Source: Pseudovirgaria hyperparasitica (lineage: Eukaryota; Ascomycota; Dothideomycetes; Acrospermales; Acrospermaceae). Taken from it: a stretch of 64,000 bases of DNA. Made by a program: the position numbers and the translations under genes. This document shows, one piece after another, positions 21,540 to 32,906 of the stretch. The first letter of the stretch is position 1, and each line of letters begins with the position of its first letter. The notes under the pieces were generated by a model. That model was not told the origin of the DNA and did not search any database. It saw nothing but the letters and a program-made list of their open reading frames with translations. The stretch is taken from NCBI RefSeq assembly GCF_010093815.1, contig NW_022985549.1:1447446-1511445 (forward strand), read 5' to 3'.

Positions 21540-23455
21540 TTACAACTCCTTGGTCGACCGGGCTGCGCCGCTTCCCTGCGCACCTGGCGGCGCCTCCACA
21601 TCGCCCTTCTTCCGCTGAATCCGCTCCCACTCCTCCTGATCGCGCTCCTCGTCCAGCGGACTACCCGTATAGTCCGTCGTCTCCTCGTCCTCGACCTCCT
21701 CGGCCAGCATCAAGTTCAGGATGCAGGCGACGAAGCCGGCAATCGCAAAGCCGGATTCCATGACGAGTGCTATGGCGTCCATGAAGCCGCGCAGCGCGGA
21801 GTTGGAGCCCTCGTAGGTGAAGACGTAGCTGAACCATCTGTGGCGCCCGTTAGTAGGTGGAAGAAAGCAGGTGAGGAGGTGAGGAGGGGACAGAGGGGAC
21901 GTACGTTGGAACAAGGGTGGCGCCGAAACCTAGTGTGAATGCGGCAGTAAGCACGAACCGATTGCGACGCGTGAACGGCACGGTGTGGAGAATGGCCATG
22001 CCGGATACAGCTACGGCGCTGAAGAGGAACGTGGTCATGCCGCCCAAGACAGCGGAGGGAATGGCGACGAGTGCGGCGGCGAACTTGGCGAAGATGCCCA
22101 TGATGATGAGCCAGAAACAGCATGCGTATCCAGCCTTGCGGTTTGCGCAGCGCGTGAGCGAGATGACGCCGTTGTTCTGTGCAAAGGTGCTGACGGGCGT
22201 GACGGTACAGAGAGTTGCGAGTATGCCGTTCAGGCCATCTGCGCATACACCACCTTGGATTCGAGAATCATACATCTTCCCGTTGACTTCGAGACGACTG
22301 ACATCGCAAGTAGCCGTGATGTCACCAATGGCTTCCATGGCAAGAACAATGTTGACTGCTAAGAGGGGTAAGACGGCTGGTCCGTAGACACTAAGCTTGA
22401 ATGTATGGACCCAGATGAAGGAGACTGCAGGCGAGGCGTTGATGGAAGAGTTGTCAAAGTAGCCGGTCGCGGCAGCGATGATACAGCCGACGAGGAGACC
22501 GATGACGACGGCAGCGGACTTCATGATTGGGCTGCCAAAGCGCTCGCAAATGATGATGGTGACAAAGACGGAGAAGCCAAGGCCGATGAACTCGGCACTG
22601 CCCCATGGTAATGGATGAGGAGCGTTGATTGTTGGGCAGAGTCTGTAGAGGCCAGTCTCGGGTCGGGTGTTGCAGGTGCCACTTCCACCAGCCCAGTTCA
22701 GGAAGCCAGTCTGGATAAGACGGACACCGATGAGGACGACAGTAGGGCCTGTAACAAGAGGGGGAAAGAGCTTTTTGAGAAGGACTGGTGGCATGAAGGA
22801 GATGAGTATTATTATGAGCGAACAGCAAGCTGCAGTGCCAAGGAGAGCGCCATAACCGTCTGGACATGGCAGCTTGACGCCGTTGGCATCAGTAGGACAC
22901 ATGCCATTCTCGTACATCTGAGCAAAGGCGCCAGTGAGGACAGGGATGACGGAGAAGGAGGTTCCAGCGACGGAGATGAGACCAGTCCCAACATAGTAAG
23001 GGGTTCCATATATGTGGAATCGAGTGATTTGGATAATGGTCAGGAAACCGCATACGATCAGAGCTGTAGAGACGAGATATTGGGTAATCTCAGTACCCAA
23101 GTTGGCAGCACCAGAACCGGCAAGGATGAGAGGAGGGGTGATGACACCGGCCAACATGGCGAGAGCATGCTGGAATCCAAGCAGTAGGGCCAGAAATAGA
23201 GGCATCTTGTCGTTCAAGCCAAAGAACGGAGCGGTCCTCCTCTCCTTCTTCATGAATGGGAGATTTGGCTTGAAGAGAAAGGCATAGTCATAATTGCCAA
23301 TGAGGCCGTCTCTGGCAGATATCAGTTCTGTTGTTGTCGAGAAAGCATGAGCAAACGTACCTGGTGGTGAAGGACTTGACGAAACCACGAACTTTGGTGG
23401 ACATGGACCTCTTCGGGCCCATGTCAGGCCCGATGCGATCGGGATCATGGTCCAT
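21540..23455 (-). CDS. uapA: UapA/UapC-type uric acid/xanthine permease (NAT/NCS2)
   Basis: Three exons (23455-23361, 23311-21905, 21837-21540), with introns of 49 and 67 nt, give 599 residues, the usual size. The N-terminus ends with TTRDGLIGNYDYAFLF, then PFFGLNDKMPLFLALLLGFQ, matching fungal UapA/UapC. The NAT signature QNNGVISLTR is present, as is ECRF-like ICERFGSP in the transmembrane core. Exon 3 joins to read VPTWFSYVFTYEGSNSALRGF, as expected for the last helices, and ends in an acidic cytosolic tail (EEVEDEETTDY) that could take part in endocytic sorting. The family imports uric acid and xanthine with protons. Whether this copy is UapA- or UapC-like in specificity cannot be told from motifs seen here. 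Confidence 0.94.
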
Positions 23456-24751
23456 TTCGAGGTGTTTTGATTGCGGCGATGCAGAAGACGCGTGGAGACT
23501 TTTGAGGGTTTGGTCGAACCTGTAAGCTGTTTCACGGCGCAGTCATGGACGAGCCGGGAGGTCGAAGGTCAGGAGTCACAATGACGAACGAACTTGGACA
23601 GTGGATGAATGGCGATGCTGCAGGGCTTGTATGAAGGCAGATTGGATGAAGGTGGACAGATGAATAGATGAATAGATGCTGATAAGCAGCAGCAAAGAGG
23701 CGGAGATACGGGCGTGGGAGACGAGAGCACGGATGCGCTCTCTTGATGGATTCTTGGTAGCGGCTCTGGATCCGGAATGGCAGAGAGAGACGGCAGTAGT
23801 TGGTCGCAATAAAACGAGATGGGCACATACAAAGCAGTTTATAATATACATAATAGTAGTAGTAGTATGCATCTTTATCATGAAAGCCGTCTATACGTCC
23901 ACAATGGATGCATGCGACAGTCAGCCAGCAGACAGACCTGTCGGAGGCAGCCTGTGTCCGGCTGGGAGTTGGAGACAGCCGCCCATCAGCAGTCAAGCTT
24001 CAAGCCGGCCAGCCCGCTAGCAGAGAGAGTGTGAAGATGGATTGATTCAAGAACGGGTGGATCCAATCCATTCCAATCCCTTCCTTGCCTCCAACCGAAC
24101 CAACTGAACTGAATCGATTACTGGCATGTTTTTCTAGTTGCCGCTGCCACTGCGGCTGCGGCTGCGAGAAATCACCATCAAAACTACCACGACGCCAGAG
24201 CTCGGCCGAGGAGTGCACTTGGCTTGTTGTGGGCTTTTGTTTGATAAGGGATTCACGATCCTATTGGCGACGTTCTGACGATTTGGCGATTTGACTCGTT
24301 TCTTCCTTTCTTCTTTTCCATCCTCCAGTCTGCGACTCGGTCCGCGCCGATCGAGTACAGGGCCTGTCCGATACTGATATACATTCTTTACCAGACTGTT
24401 CGCATCTATCCGACACGTCAGCCCTCCATTCTAGAACAGGCCTGAGCTGAGGTATTAGCCACCATCACCACGCCTCTACCGAAACCAACACCATCTACGA
24501 ACTACTACACCTCCATTAAGCTGTCATGGATTCCTTGGGACCTTGTAGAGTCTTGAGGGCTCAATTTTGTCGCACGCGGTCTAAACAGGACTAGATCCGG
24601 ATGTTCACGCGTAGATGTCAAGGAACCATGATGTTCCAACCAAAAGAAATAGGATTCTCAACCTTCTCCTCACGAATCTCTTGGAAATATAATCAACCGA
24701 CTGGTCACATTGAAGTTGAACTGCTTTTTTCCATAATCCACTGCCACCAAC
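23456..24751. other. Intergenic between divergent genes
   Basis: Probable promoters of the UapA-type gene (left) and the 24752 gene (right). There is a TAG trinucleotide run near 23853-23868. No convincing gene was seen. Confidence 0.5.
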
Positions 24752-25863
24752 ATGTCCGACTCCAGGAAGCGCACTGCCGAAGCGGCCGGTCTGGTCGAGG
24801 ACTCGAACGACCATGCGAGCAAAAACGCAAAAATACCACCCAAAGAGCCCCATGAGCTCGCACGTCGCCAGGTCGTCGGACTGGCGAAACACCAGTATCC
24901 CTCCTTCACGCATGGCCGCCATCTTTGCCAGTTTGCCATGGCTATGCGCGATAAAAGTATAGATGCGACTGCAATCACCGCCTCTAGGAGCTGGCTGTCG
25001 AGATACTTCGCCGACGAGGTGGGCAAGGCCGCGTACGATGGTTTGGAGGACTGGACTGGTGTCCTAGTTGCTGCCGTCTTGCTCGAGATGGACAACGAGG
25101 CGACCAGAGCAGATGACGCGGACAAAAGAAATGACATTACCTTTGCAGTACAGTTCATCGCCTATCGCGCCACTAACAAGATTCTCATCGCGTCCAGCAA
25201 AGATGTCGAGGCATGCTTGGAAGGCAAAGCTAGCCCAGAGTGTCTTGAGAAGGTGAAGCAGGCTTGGGCGAGCTGCAAGTCACTCCGTGATATCCTCATT
25301 CAGAACATACAAGACATCACCATTAACGCGGCCTTGGACGCACAAGTCCAGCTCGACACGTGCAAATGGCTGTGGAGGGAGGTCCGGAATCGGATTCGAA
25401 ATGGAGAGGCCATGTGCCACGTCTTCAAGGCCAGCGAATCGCTACAGCCATCCAGATTCAAGGAACGTTTCGCCAGCGTCTGTACGCAGATGGAGCGGAG
25501 CGACTGTGTGCTGAGTACCAATACCAGGCGAGGGTTTGTCCAAGCTGGAGCAGCATTCCCCGTTCCAAGCACTTCGACCTTTCAGGAAACACCTAGCCAT
25601 TTCGATGATCATAGCGGCGACGAAATGTATTGGTATGAATCGTTGAGGGAAGACCTCGAGATTTGCGTAGAAGAACGTGCTGCATTCGAGAAACACGTAC
25701 GTGCTCTTTCCTTCATTCCGCTCGAAAGGACCGCTCTCTACAGCTCACTGACAAGACACAGGCCAAAAACTTGCTACAGAGATTGAGCTTTATGGCTCAG
25801 TGCAATGCGGACAGGGCGAGCGACGGAGCAGCGGTAGCAGTCGGGATGCTCGAAGCGTTGTGA
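24752..25863 (+). CDS. Unrecognised 348-residue protein
   Basis: Two exons, 24752-25696 and 25762-25863, over a 65-nt GTACGT...CAG intron. The join is exact in phase and the second exon adds 33 residues ending ...VAVGMLEAL. I do not recognise a family. The N-terminus is short, basic and probably disordered (SDSRKRTAEAAG...). The rest looks alpha-helical, with acidic and basic stretches and scattered Cys but no zinc-finger spacing, no signal peptide and no membrane segment. One stretch (WTGVLVAAVLLEMDNEA) is amphipathic. The start ATG has an AAC before it and follows stop codons closely. It looks like a cytosolic or nuclear protein, and no function is proposed. Confidence 0.75.
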
Positions 25864-26749
25864 TGGGCATGGACTTGGCCTTGGACTCTTGTCATCCGGG
25901 AGACAGAGAGGGCAGGTGTGCCTGGTGTGGAGGGTAATGGCTCATCAGGCATCAAGGCAGACGTTAGTCGAGCTTGAAGATGTAAGGGTCCGACTGTGTA
26001 CGTAATCAGGCAAGCTAGGTAATAATGACTAGCCAGGCACAGAACGGCATGAGGTGCTGGTGCTGGTGCTGGTGCTCAAACGAAGCGGCCTCGGTCGTTG
26101 ATTACCTACATTGTCTTGTGCTTGTGTCGCCTTCTGTCATTTCAAGTTGAGGAAAGGCTGTCTGTCTTGCAAGAGTTTACCTTCAAGACTGAGCCTCGGC
26201 AACAACTCATCACGTGCGCCGGTGGTAGTCTGAGACATGTGTAGGACATGGGATACGCAACGTCGTCGACTCTGAGGGGCTGATATGTTTGGACGCATGA
26301 TGGAGGACGGCAGGGCGGGCAGGTATGTATATATATATATATATCATGCAATCTAAATATACATGACATGACAGGACAGGACAGGGTCAAGAACAGGGAC
26401 GAATTGCGGAGAGTGCGTTGTGCATTACACAGGGTGACGGAGACGACTGCGAGGGACCAGTGCGGGCTATGTCTATGTATACACGTATGCATGCATGATA
26501 TGATACACACACAGACCCAGACCCAGGTCCACGACGCATAAGCGAAGGTGTGTTTGTGTGCGTGCGTGTCGGTGGTCTGAAAATCCCAACAGAATTGTTG
26601 GGATTGAACAGCCGATCATCTCGTGGACGTGAATGTGGAGTGGTGGAGACGCCCGGGGGGTTTGGGCTGAGTTGTGGCGACTAACAGTCGGAGTCGGAGA
26701 AGATGTTTCATCACGTCGTCGCTCGGCGTCTTGACGTGTGGTGTTGGTG

Positions 26750-26752
<3 letters not shown>

Positions 26753-26780
<28 letters not shown>
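26753..26780. repeat. CTG trinucleotide repeat
   Basis: About nine CTG units in intergenic DNA. Confidence 0.9.
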
Positions 26781-26781
<1 letters not shown>

Positions 26782-27606
26782 AAAGCGAAGTATCCAGGGT
26801 CTTTTAGTGATGGATTAGTAGTGCTGGCCAACAACAATGATTAATTATGCCGAGGTGGGCAGAAAGGTACAGAACATCTGATCAGCTTAGGGCCAAGACT
26901 GTTTTTGGGCTTAGTGTGGCCGAATACAGTAGGCGGTGAGAGGAGCTCTGCCCAGAAGAACACCCGCCATAGGGCTGAAGACGTCACCTGCCGCGCACTA
27001 GTTAGACCTATCCCTCCATCACCAGTGGAGGGAGTCGGAGTCTAGACAGCGCAAGTGCCTATCACGAAGAAAGTCCGGCTGCAAGAAGATAAGACGGAAA
27101 CTAAGTAATTATACTGTGAGGTCAAGGGAGAAGAAAACATGCCGGTCAATTGGCTTGTGATGGTCATGGCTGACGGACTTGCGGAGGAGGCGGACCAGCC
27201 AGGGCAATTATCCATGATTCCCCCCTCCTCGGGGATTGTTTCATATGACTCTTCGCTTCGACTCTCGTTCTCGCTTACATGGAACTTACATATTATCACT
27301 CTCCATACTCTAATTACAACTCTACATTCTAATTACAGTAATTATGGAAAGTCTAATTATGTCGAGGGATCCGGCCAGTTGACCTTCTTCCTGTGTGTGT
27401 GTGTGTGGGGTCGCGTGCCTGTTGTTTCTTGTCCCTGGCCCTGCCGAGTCCTCATCAATTTCGTCAGCGGTGAGACTTGTCAGCCAATCACAACTCGCCA
27501 GACCCTGCATATCAACGCTTCTTGGCGCCATGGGAAGGTGGCAGAATTTTGTTGGGGCACACCTTTCCTAATCCGACTGTTGCTTCACGCAATTCTCTCT
27601 CTGGTG

Positions 27607-27924
27607 TTTTTTTTTTTTTTTTTTGAATTTCGCCTGCCACTCACCACCACTAATTCCTGCTGCTACTGCTGCTGCTACTGCTGCTGCTACTGCTACTACT
27701 GCTACTATTCCTCCCTACCATCTCCGCCTCCCTTCGCATATCCTCCGCCCACTTCCACTCTGCTTTCCTTAAAATTCACCTGCTCGCTCATCCTTCCTTT
27801 CCTTCTCTTCTACTTCTCCTCCTTCACCTTCATCTATCCTCGCCTTCACTTGTCAGTACCCTGTACACCACACCATCTCTATTCGGTACTGTTCAGTCAC
27901 ACACACACACACACACACACACAC
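27607..27924 (+). promoter_or_regulatory. Probable Ole1 promoter/leader with poly-T, TGC/TAC and CA runs
   Basis: Within 450 bp upstream of the desaturase start are an 18-T run, a 52-bp TGC/TAC run and a 27-bp CA run, set in C/T-rich DNA. Poly-T runs are known to exclude nucleosomes in fungal promoters. I could not identify specific transcription-factor sites, so the regulatory role is inference. Confidence 0.4.
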
Positions 27925-28050
27925 TACGATTACCATACGTGTCTGTTGGCCACTGTCAACATCACTTTAATCACCTGGCTGCTGCCAGCGTCCGCATCTT
28001 CTTCTCACATACCACTCAGACAGCTGCTCTCGCTGGGCTAGCTTCCCACG

Positions 28051-29496
28051 ATGCCTTCAAACCAACCTACCGCCGGCCATTTGGCTGTTGACCCTCAATA
28101 TCTATCCTCTCAGCCCTCCTCCATGGCTTCCACGAACGAGCCTAACCGCAACAAATCATACGACCCCAAGAAGGTTCACATCACAGACACTCCAATGACG
28201 AGATCGAATTGGTACAAACATGTGAACTGGCTAAACGTCACCTTCATCATTGGTGTCCCTCTGGCCGGTTGTGTTGCTGCTTTCTGGACGCCTTTGCAAT
28301 GGAAGACTGCTGCGTGGGCGGTCCTTTACTACTTCTGGACTGGTTTGGGAATTACTGCTGGCTACCATCGTCTGTGGGCACACAAGTCGTACAGTGCCAG
28401 ACTTCCTCTCAAGATTTTCCTCGCCGCTGTCGGTGGCGGTGCTGTTGAAGGCTCAATCAGGTGGTGGAGTCGTGACCACCGCGCTCACCACCGCTACACC
28501 GACACCTCCAAGGATCCCTACTCAGTCCGCAAAGGTCTCATGTATAGCCATCTTGGTTGGATGGTCATGAAGCAGAACCCAAAGCGTATCGGCCGTACCG
28601 ACATCTCTGATCTCAACGAGGATGCTGTTGTTGTTTGGCAACACAAGAACTACTTGAAGGTTGTTATCTTCATGGGCTTGATCTTCCCCATGATGGTTTC
28701 TGGCCTGGGCTGGGGTGACTGGCTCGGCGGCTTCATCTATGCCGGTATCCTCCGTATCTTTTTCGTTCAGCAAGCCACATTCTGTGTAAACTCGCTTGCC
28801 CACTGGCTCGGCGACCAGCCCTTTGACGACCGAAACTCACCCCGCGACCACCTAATCACCGCTCTTGTAACTCTCGGAGAGGGATACCACAACTTCCACC
28901 ACGAGTTCCCGAGTGACTACCGGAACGCGATTGAGTGGCACCAGTATGATCCTACCAAGTGGTCCATCCGGATGTGGAAGTCCCTTGGCCTCGCGTACGA
29001 CCTGAAGCAATTCCGCTCAAACGAGATTGAAAAGGGCCGCGTTCAGCAACTGCAGAAGAAGCTCGACCAGAAGCGCGCTAAGCTTGACTGGGGTGTACCA
29101 CTCGAGCAACTCCCGGTTCTCGAATGGGATGACTACGTCGACCAGGCTAAGAACGGCCGTGCTCTCATTGCTGTAGCTGGCATTGTTCACGATCTCACCG
29201 ATTTTATCAAGGAGCACCCTGGTGGCAAGGCTCTCATCACATCTGGTATCGGCAAAGATGCCACTGCCATGTTCAACGGTGGTGTCTATCTCCACTCCAA
29301 CGGCGCACACAATCTCCTCAGCACAATGCGTGTCGGTATCATCCGCGGTGGTTGCGAAGTCGAGATATGGAAGCGTGCCCAGCGCGAGAACAAAGACGTC
29401 CAATATATCAAGGACGATGCTGGCAACCGCATCATTCGCGCTGGCAATCAAGTAACGAAGGTTCAACAGCCCGTCGTTAGTGCCGGTGCTGCATGA
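28051..29496 (+). CDS. OLE1: Acyl-CoA delta-9 desaturase with cytochrome b5 domain
   Basis: A single exon of 481 residues, the usual fungal Ole1 size. Three histidine boxes bind the di-iron centre: HRLWAH (106-111), HRAHH (143-147) and HNFHH (280-284). Hydrophobic segments lie around 62-80, 86-104, 203-220 and 225-243. The C-terminal third is a fused cytochrome b5 domain, with its haem-binding HPGG at 389-392 after [10 protein letters not shown]. The enzyme puts the first double bond into stearoyl- and palmitoyl-CoA in the ER, using its own b5 domain as electron donor. The start ATG follows CACG and is the first in the frame. The product feeds the same acyl-CoA pool as the acyl-CoA synthetase at 61-63 kb. 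Confidence 0.97.
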   Translation: MPSNQPTAGHLAVDPQYLSSQPSSMASTNEPNRNKSYDPKKVHITDTPMTRSNWYKHVNWLNVTFIIGVPLAGCVAAFWTPLQWKTAAWAVLYYFWTGLGITAGYHRLWAHKSYSARLPLKIFLAAVGGGAVEGSIRWWSRDHRAHHRYTDTSKDPYSVRKGLMYSHLGWMVMKQNPKRIGRTDISDLNEDAVVVWQHKNYLKVVIFMGLIFPMMVSGLGWGDWLGGFIYAGILRIFFVQQATFCVNSLAHWLGDQPFDDRNSPRDHLITALVTLGEGYHNFHHEFPSDYRNAIEWHQYDPTKWSIRMWKSLGLAYDLKQFRSNEIEKGRVQQLQKKLDQKRAKLDWGVPLEQLPVLEWDDYVDQAKNGRALIAVAGIVHDLTDFIKEHPGGKALITSGIGKDATAMFNGGVYLHSNGAHNLLSTMRVGIIRGGCEVEIWKRAQRENKDVQYIKDDAGNRIIRAGNQVTKVQQPVVSAGAA

Positions 29497-30066
29497 GTTG
29501 TCTTTCTGCATACATGATAAAATGACTTTGTTCTGGGTTTGGAGCGTGTTGCTTGCCACGGCGTTTTCTGGGAGAGCAGATGTATAAACTTTTTTACAGG
29601 ATGAAGGCTGTCGTTCACATTGCTTGTGTGCACACATGAGTGACACTTGACACACACTACATGGTAGTATAGACAAGCCAATCAAAGGCAACGAAATCAA
29701 ATCACAATTGTTTGAACTTGTTCACCCTTGCAGTGATATTCGAGCCTGGACCGTGTGCAGTCTTGACTGAGCTGGTCTCTAGTGTTGTAGAGGTCATCTT
29801 ATTCATGGCTATCTCAGGTATTGTGTGTTATTCTGTCTAGTATTAGCAGTTAACTTATCAACGCCAATACACATCATGTTCATCCATCGATCATGACCAA
29901 TCCCCCGCATTCCCAAGAAATTCGCATCCCATCCATCCTAGCTACATACATACATTTCCGCCGGGGCAGATTCAACGCACAGAGTCACCCTCTACCGCTG
30001 TGATACTTGTTGTTGTCACTGTTCTTGTCATTGTCGCTGTCGTCGTTCCTGCAAGCGCTGCTTTGC
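29497..30066. other. Intergenic between convergent genes
   Basis: 3' flanks of the desaturase and the RecA paralog. No gene was seen; a long minus-strand frame over 29017-29700 is an antisense shadow of the desaturase. Confidence 0.6.
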
Positions 30067-31681
30067 TCAGCGAGTAGCTGCCCCTTCATCAGGAGGAGGC
30101 ACGTCGTCGTCACCATCGTCGTCGTTATGATCCCAGCCGTATAGCAGGTCGTCTGAGTCCGGGGGCTCGTCTTCGTCTTCGTCTCCGTCTTCGTCTTCGT
30201 CTCCGTCTCCGTTTTCGTCTCCGTTTTCGTCGTCCGAGTCTGCAATCTCCGTGTATGCGCGCTTAGGTGGGCGGATTGGCGAGGTGATGAGGGCGTGCTG
30301 GATTGCGACTTTGGCGGTGGTGGTGGTGGTTGCGGTGGTGTTTTCATCATCGATGTTACTGTCGTCGTTGCTGATTGGGAGTTCTGTGATGCCGGTCTGC
30401 GTTTTGCAAAAGTGAGCAATGCAACACGTGACGAGATGCAAGAAAGGGAGGGAGGGAGGGAGGGAGTGGCTTACCGCTTCAATGGTAAACGGAATCACCG
30501 ACCCAACGCCATTGCCCGTACCGCCGCCAGACGCCACACCGGGAAGCTTCTCCACGCCGACAAAGCGGAGCCGAGCGAGCCTCTCCGGCTCAACGTCCGG
30601 ATCAAACGTCTGCGCCGCCGGCGGCGGCCAGTCTCGAAACAGCACCAGTCGCGTCGCCACGCCGTTATCCCAATCACTCCCGTTGATCGCGGGCAGCAGC
30701 GCCGCACCGGCGCCCGGTCGCATGCGGGTGATGGTCTGGCTTGTTACCAGCACGACGAGGTCATGCATGGCAGCCATCTTGCCCAGCTTTGCGACCAGCT
30801 CGCTCGTCACGGCGAAGCGGCGTCCGGCGGCCCATTTTGCTGCGTCGGTGCGTTTGTTGCTTGTGCTTTGCTGTTTGGTTGTTGTTGTTGTCGTTGCTGT
30901 CGTCGTCGGCTTGCGCGGATATGCGTTGTCGAGGAGGGTGGACAGGCCGTCGATGACGATGATGCTTGTTCCTTTAGGGGGGAATGTCGCGGGGGGTCGG
31001 ATGAAGAGGGCGAGGAGGTGTGCTAGTGTCGCGGTCGAGTGTTTCTGGATCCGGTGAAGCGGGGATGTAGACGGAGTGGATGCATTCGCGTTTGCGTCTC
31101 TGACGGCTGGTTTGGGGACTATCTCCTCGAGTCGCCGGTGGACTATCGCGGCGCCTGCGTCTGCGAAAGCACCATGTTTGTCAGGGGGATGAATGTGACT
31201 ATATGGCGGGACATCTTTGCACGTACCGACCCATACCGCAGTCTGTCCTGCGTGTATGGCATTGATGCATACTTGCGCCCTGTCGACATCAACCACACGC
31301 ACGCCGTAGCAAGCCCAGTAACATACGCAAAGGTCGTCTTGCCCACTCCCGGAGGCCCGTACACTTCAGTCACCTGTCCACGCTTGAGCCCTGCACCTCC
31401 TCCTCCACCTCTTATACTCGCGCCAATTGACGTCGTCGGCGGCGGCTGTAATATGGCATCGAGCGGGGGCAGACCGGTCGGAAGACATTGCTGACCGCGC
31501 GCCCTCAGGGTCTGCAGAGCTTGAGTGGCAGATACGGTTGGTAGGCGGTCTGAGTGATAGGCAAATATATATAATTAGCTCTTGATATCACGATTGAATG
31601 GCATGCATGCATGCACAAAGTGGGTGGAAACGCACGCGACGTTGCAGACGAGGAGAGTCTGAGTTCCTGAGAGCTGGCCAT
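30067..31681 (-). CDS. Rad55/Rad57-type RecA-family recombination protein
   Basis: Five exons (31681-31636, 31549-31327, 31279-31227, 31160-30475, 30396-30067) give 445 residues. The first exon codes MASSQELRLSSSATS. Then LPTGLPPLDAIL leads to Walker A GPPGVGKT (~80-87), and Walker B SIIVIDG lies at ~172-179. Rad51-paralog features follow: KLGKMAAMHDLVVLVTSQ and WDNGVATRLVLFRDW. Rad55/Rad57 paralogs assist Rad51 filament assembly in recombinational repair. Odd points: a Thr-rich low-complexity insert (~190-207) just after Walker B, and a very acidic C-terminal tail (repeated DEDEDG and DENGD) coded by a microsatellite. The 78-nt last intron has no stop and is a multiple of three, so its retention would stay open. 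I cannot tell whether it is the Rad55 or the Rad57 ortholog. Confidence 0.82.
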
Positions 31682-32004
31682 GGAGCGCAATTGGTGTTGT
31701 CGAGATCCATTGCACCACGACGACGTGCACCAAGGGTGCGTGCTAGACGGTTTGCAGTCGTGGAAGCATGTTGTGTTGCTCGATAAAGTGGATGGATGGA
31801 ACCCAGGATCCTTGCATGTTAGGTCGGCGGGACGTTTTCGAGCTAGTCCGTCATGGATGTCGAGCGAGAGCAGCTAACCTCCGAGCTCTGCTCCAACCAA
31901 GCAAAACTCAACCTCCAAAGCTTCCCGCAATCCCATCAACACCACAACCTCCTCCATCACATCCCCCGAATCCATCGAGCGCCATCGCCACCAATCCATT
32001 CACA
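31682..32004. other. Divergent promoter region
   Basis: 323 bp between the divergent starts of the RecA paralog and ATP synthase subunit K. No reading frame is supported, and no shared regulatory motif was recognised. Confidence 0.5.
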
Positions 32005-32509
32005 ATGGTTGCCATGTACACAATTGCCGGCCGTCAGGTTGGATCGCACGTCGTCAGTACCCTCCCCTCGATACACACACCCTCATCCGATCCCAAACAT
32101 TCTGCGAACAACAGGAGCCCCGGCGGCATGACCTGCTCGATGAGCGGTTCATTAAACACCAATTCATATTGCTCTTTCCAGACATGACCTCTTGACTGAC
32201 TGCGCACTGCTATAGCTTGCGATGATCACCCTCGGCACAACCTTCGGCGGTGCCGCCCTTGCGATGCGCGGCGGCGACAAGAAGGACACCACAAGCCCAC
32301 CGATAAACGCAAAGGACAAGGACGAGGAGAGCTTTGTGCAGTATGTCTACCCAATGCTTCGAGCTGTGTCGTTACGACCCAATTGGTCCGATTGGATGCG
32401 GTTCTGACGAGGATGGATGAAAAGTGGTCAACATTCTAGCGCTTTGAAAGCTAACGCGACTATCAGAAAGTTTATCAAGACCGAGGAGGACAAGAAGTCA
32501 AAAGCATGA
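32005..32509 (+). CDS. ATP19: Mitochondrial ATP synthase subunit K
   Basis: A small gene of three exons (32005-32052, 32216-32340, 32467-32509), with introns of 163 and 126 nt, giving 71 residues. The spliced protein starts MVAMYTIAGRQVGSHV, joins to LAMITLGTTFGGAALA (one membrane helix), and continues with a hydrophilic matrix/tail segment containing PPINAKDKDEE and ending FIKTEEDKKSKA. This order and the words TIAGRQVGSH and FGG are typical of fungal Atp19. The subunit sits at the dimer interface of the F1Fo ATP synthase in the inner membrane. Donor 1 is GTCAGT, less common but in the right place and phase. No single exon is long enough to stand out alone. Confidence 0.9.
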
Positions 32510-32906
32510 AAACATTACACCCCCAGATTCATGGGATTGGGCTGCGACGGATAAGTTTTCGCGCGTGGCTACCGGAATAGATGCCTGCACATCGTGGCTC
32601 TGTAGATATGGCGACATGTACATCACAATCGAAACTTCACCACATGACCTGTCCAACGCATCAGTAACTTTATTGCCTTCGCCAATCTGTCTCAGCATCC
32701 TTTTAATAGAACGACAGCGCAGTTATCACAATGAGTGCGGCAGTGACGTCCTCAGTGTGATTAGTATACCCGGATGACCCTACAGCCTGGTATTGACCCC
32801 CCAAATCATGTTCCGCTCACACGCCGATACTCCTGTCATGCTCTGAACGTGCTCCTCCCAAGCTACAAAACAATGCCCGCTCCCAATAACGCATCGAATT
32901 CGTATT
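32510..32906. other. Intergenic between convergent genes
   Basis: About 400 bp between the stops of ATP synthase subunit K and Csm1. Nothing beyond 3' flanks was seen. Confidence 0.5.

Larger units (their letters stand above)
25864..28050. other. Intergenic region, includes Ole1 promoter and leader
   Basis: No gene could be supported. Simple repeats are dense: GGTGCT near 26055-26080, TA near 26326-26344, CTG at 26753-26780, an 18-T run at 27607-27624, TGC/TAC at 27657-27708, and CA at 27898-27924. 27600-28050 on the plus strand is strongly C/T-rich, typical of a highly expressed fungal promoter and leader. Confidence 0.6.

Noticed and set aside
29017-29700. Long minus-strand open frame (227 codons)
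   Set aside because: Antisense shadow of the Ole1 desaturase and its 3' flank.
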